Positions 63,372 to 64,000 of a DNA stretch of 64,000 nucleotides are shown here, one piece after another. The stretch spans positions 1 to 64,000 of the forward strand of contig CANPTW010000010.1 of the NCBI GenBank assembly GCA_947577075.1, written 5' to 3'. The notes under the pieces are model-generated. The model ran no database searches. It had not been told where the DNA came from and was given only the letters and a program-made list of their open reading frames with translations. The stretch is from an uncultured Oscillibacter sp. (GTDB lineage: Bacteria > Bacillota > Clostridia > Oscillospirales > Oscillospiraceae). How positions within the stretch are numbered: position 1 is the stretch's first letter; every line of letters starts with the position of its first letter. Made by a program: the position numbers and the translations under genes.

Positions 63372-64000
63372 ATGCAGGTCAAGATACGCGCCCAGCGCCT
63401 TCTGCAGGCGGGTCTGCTGGACCCGGTTCCCAACGCCGGGAAGCAGAGGGAGGAAAAAGCGTGTTCCGCCTTAGCCCCCGGCGGCGTGACAGGCTCCCCG
63501 AAGGGCCGGGCAGCGGAACGGCTGTCGGGACCCGCTGCGCCGGAGCTTCCCGCCAAACAGTCCAACCAGCCGGACGGAATGGATTTTTCGGGGGTGGACT
63601 GGGATACCTTCGATTGGGACAGCTGGGAGATGCCCACCCTGGATAGCAGCTGGCCCCGGTGGCGGCGGGAGCTGGACTCCGGGGAATACCGGGCAAAGAA
63701 AATGGAGGTCCTGATTCGCAATTACAAGGAGATCGAGGACCGGGTCAGAGCCCATTACCAGCCGGAATATGACAAGATCAAGGGGATGGGCAAAAGTGAG
63801 GCGCTGAACTACCTGTGGGACACCTACAGAAGACCCTTCAGCACCAAGGCTTTGGACAGCCGGCCCCCCGATGGGATGACCAAGCGGGAGGCGGAGGTGG
63901 CCTATGATCAGCTGTTGCACCTGTATTTCTATGATACGACGGCTTTGCTGGCGGATCCTTATGCTCTGAGCCCCTCGGACATTCAGGAGCTGAATGCCGT
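63372..64000 (+). CDS. Hypothetical protein (partial, runs off the right edge)
   Basis: At least 209 codons stay open to the window end. GGGAGGAGGATTTCC stands before the ATG. The N-terminal third is Pro/Gly/Ala-rich and probably unstructured; then comes a Trp/Asp-rich patch (GVDWDTFDWDSWEMPTLDSS), followed by a helical region (RRELDSGEYRAKKMEVLIRN; YLWDTYRRPFSTKAL; KREAEVAYDQLLHLYFYD). No signal peptide or family is recognised. Confidence 0.6.
   Translation, partial: MQVKIRAQRLLQAGLLDPVPNAGKQREEKACSALAPGGVTGSPKGRAAERLSGPAAPELPAKQSNQPDGMDFSGVDWDTFDWDSWEMPTLDSSWPRWRRELDSGEYRAKKMEVLIRNYKEIEDRVRAHYQPEYDKIKGMGKSEALNYLWDTYRRPFSTKALDSRPPDGMTKREAEVAYDQLLHLYFYDTTALLADPYALSPSDIQELNA

Noticed and set aside
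1-64000. tRNA, rRNA, CRISPR arrays, prophage or conjugative genes
   Set aside because: No cloverleaf, rRNA-like or regularly spaced repeat pattern, and no phage structural or relaxase motif was seen on reading both strands; short RNAs could still be missed by eye.

Overview
The window is about 64 kb of a GC-rich, spore-forming Clostridia chromosome. A spoVAF-type germination gene, the SCIFF peptide with its radical SAM maturase, T-box leaders, a glycine riboswitch, GlyRS of the alpha2 type, MreCD with PBP2 and single-copy parAB all point to the Oscillospiraceae/Oscillospirales (inference from gene content and base composition; no species is claimed). Nearly every gene is ordinary core or conserved metabolism. 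The unusual content lies between the genes, which are littered with small non-autonomous elements.

Layout. 1-8000: sirtuin (partial), ArsC/Spx-like, YihY, SnoaL-like, a possible small RNA, spoVAF, DUF1836, DegV and prmA. 8000-17900: IS200/IS605 and IS1182 remnants around a glycine-riboswitch-controlled AGCS symporter and a MATE exporter, then the SCIFF locus (scfA, scfB, PLP decarboxylase-like enzyme) and a ferredoxin. 17900-26000: SPFH/NfeD pair, a secreted Cys-rich protein, an Fe-S aldo/keto reductase, pfkA, a lipoprotein with a ModE-like regulator and a Cys-rich small protein. 26000-38200: pcrA, zapA, peptidase U32, dut-maf-mreC-mreD-PBP2 and a GH13 enzyme. 38200-46100: chromosome-partition region with three parS sites, parA, parB, serS, mscL, rsmG, a MinD-like ATPase, a divergent methylglyoxal-synthase homologue and a GNAT. 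46100-55000: T-box/hisS, aspS and T-box/glyS, interrupted by two copies of a repeat-flanked two-gene module. 55000-64000: LtaS/sulfatase-like protein, AlaX-type editing protein, GH3, nadE and a partial unknown gene.

The most interesting system is at 47771-52670. Two divergent gene pairs, each a HTH XRE regulator of about 81 aa opposite a DUF6809-like protein of 81 aa, are each bounded by roughly 230-430 bp inverted repeats. Together they bracket aspS and a YoaK-like gene. The repeats carry a hairpin whose sequence changes while its pairing is kept. Each pair has its own, different dyad operator, matching divergent HTH domains but conserved C-termini. No transposase is present. Immediately beside the outer repeat is a 28-aa holin-like toxin gene with a convincing antisense RNA promoter and a shared bidirectional terminator: a candidate type I toxin-antitoxin locus.

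A second theme is MITE-like elements: four copies of a 192-bp family (one shortened and nested inside another element) and members of two or three further families. Several end exactly on stop codons, in a promoter -10 box, or against terminator hairpins. All three IS1182 remnants also abut terminator hairpins. No tRNA, rRNA, CRISPR array or prophage was seen.
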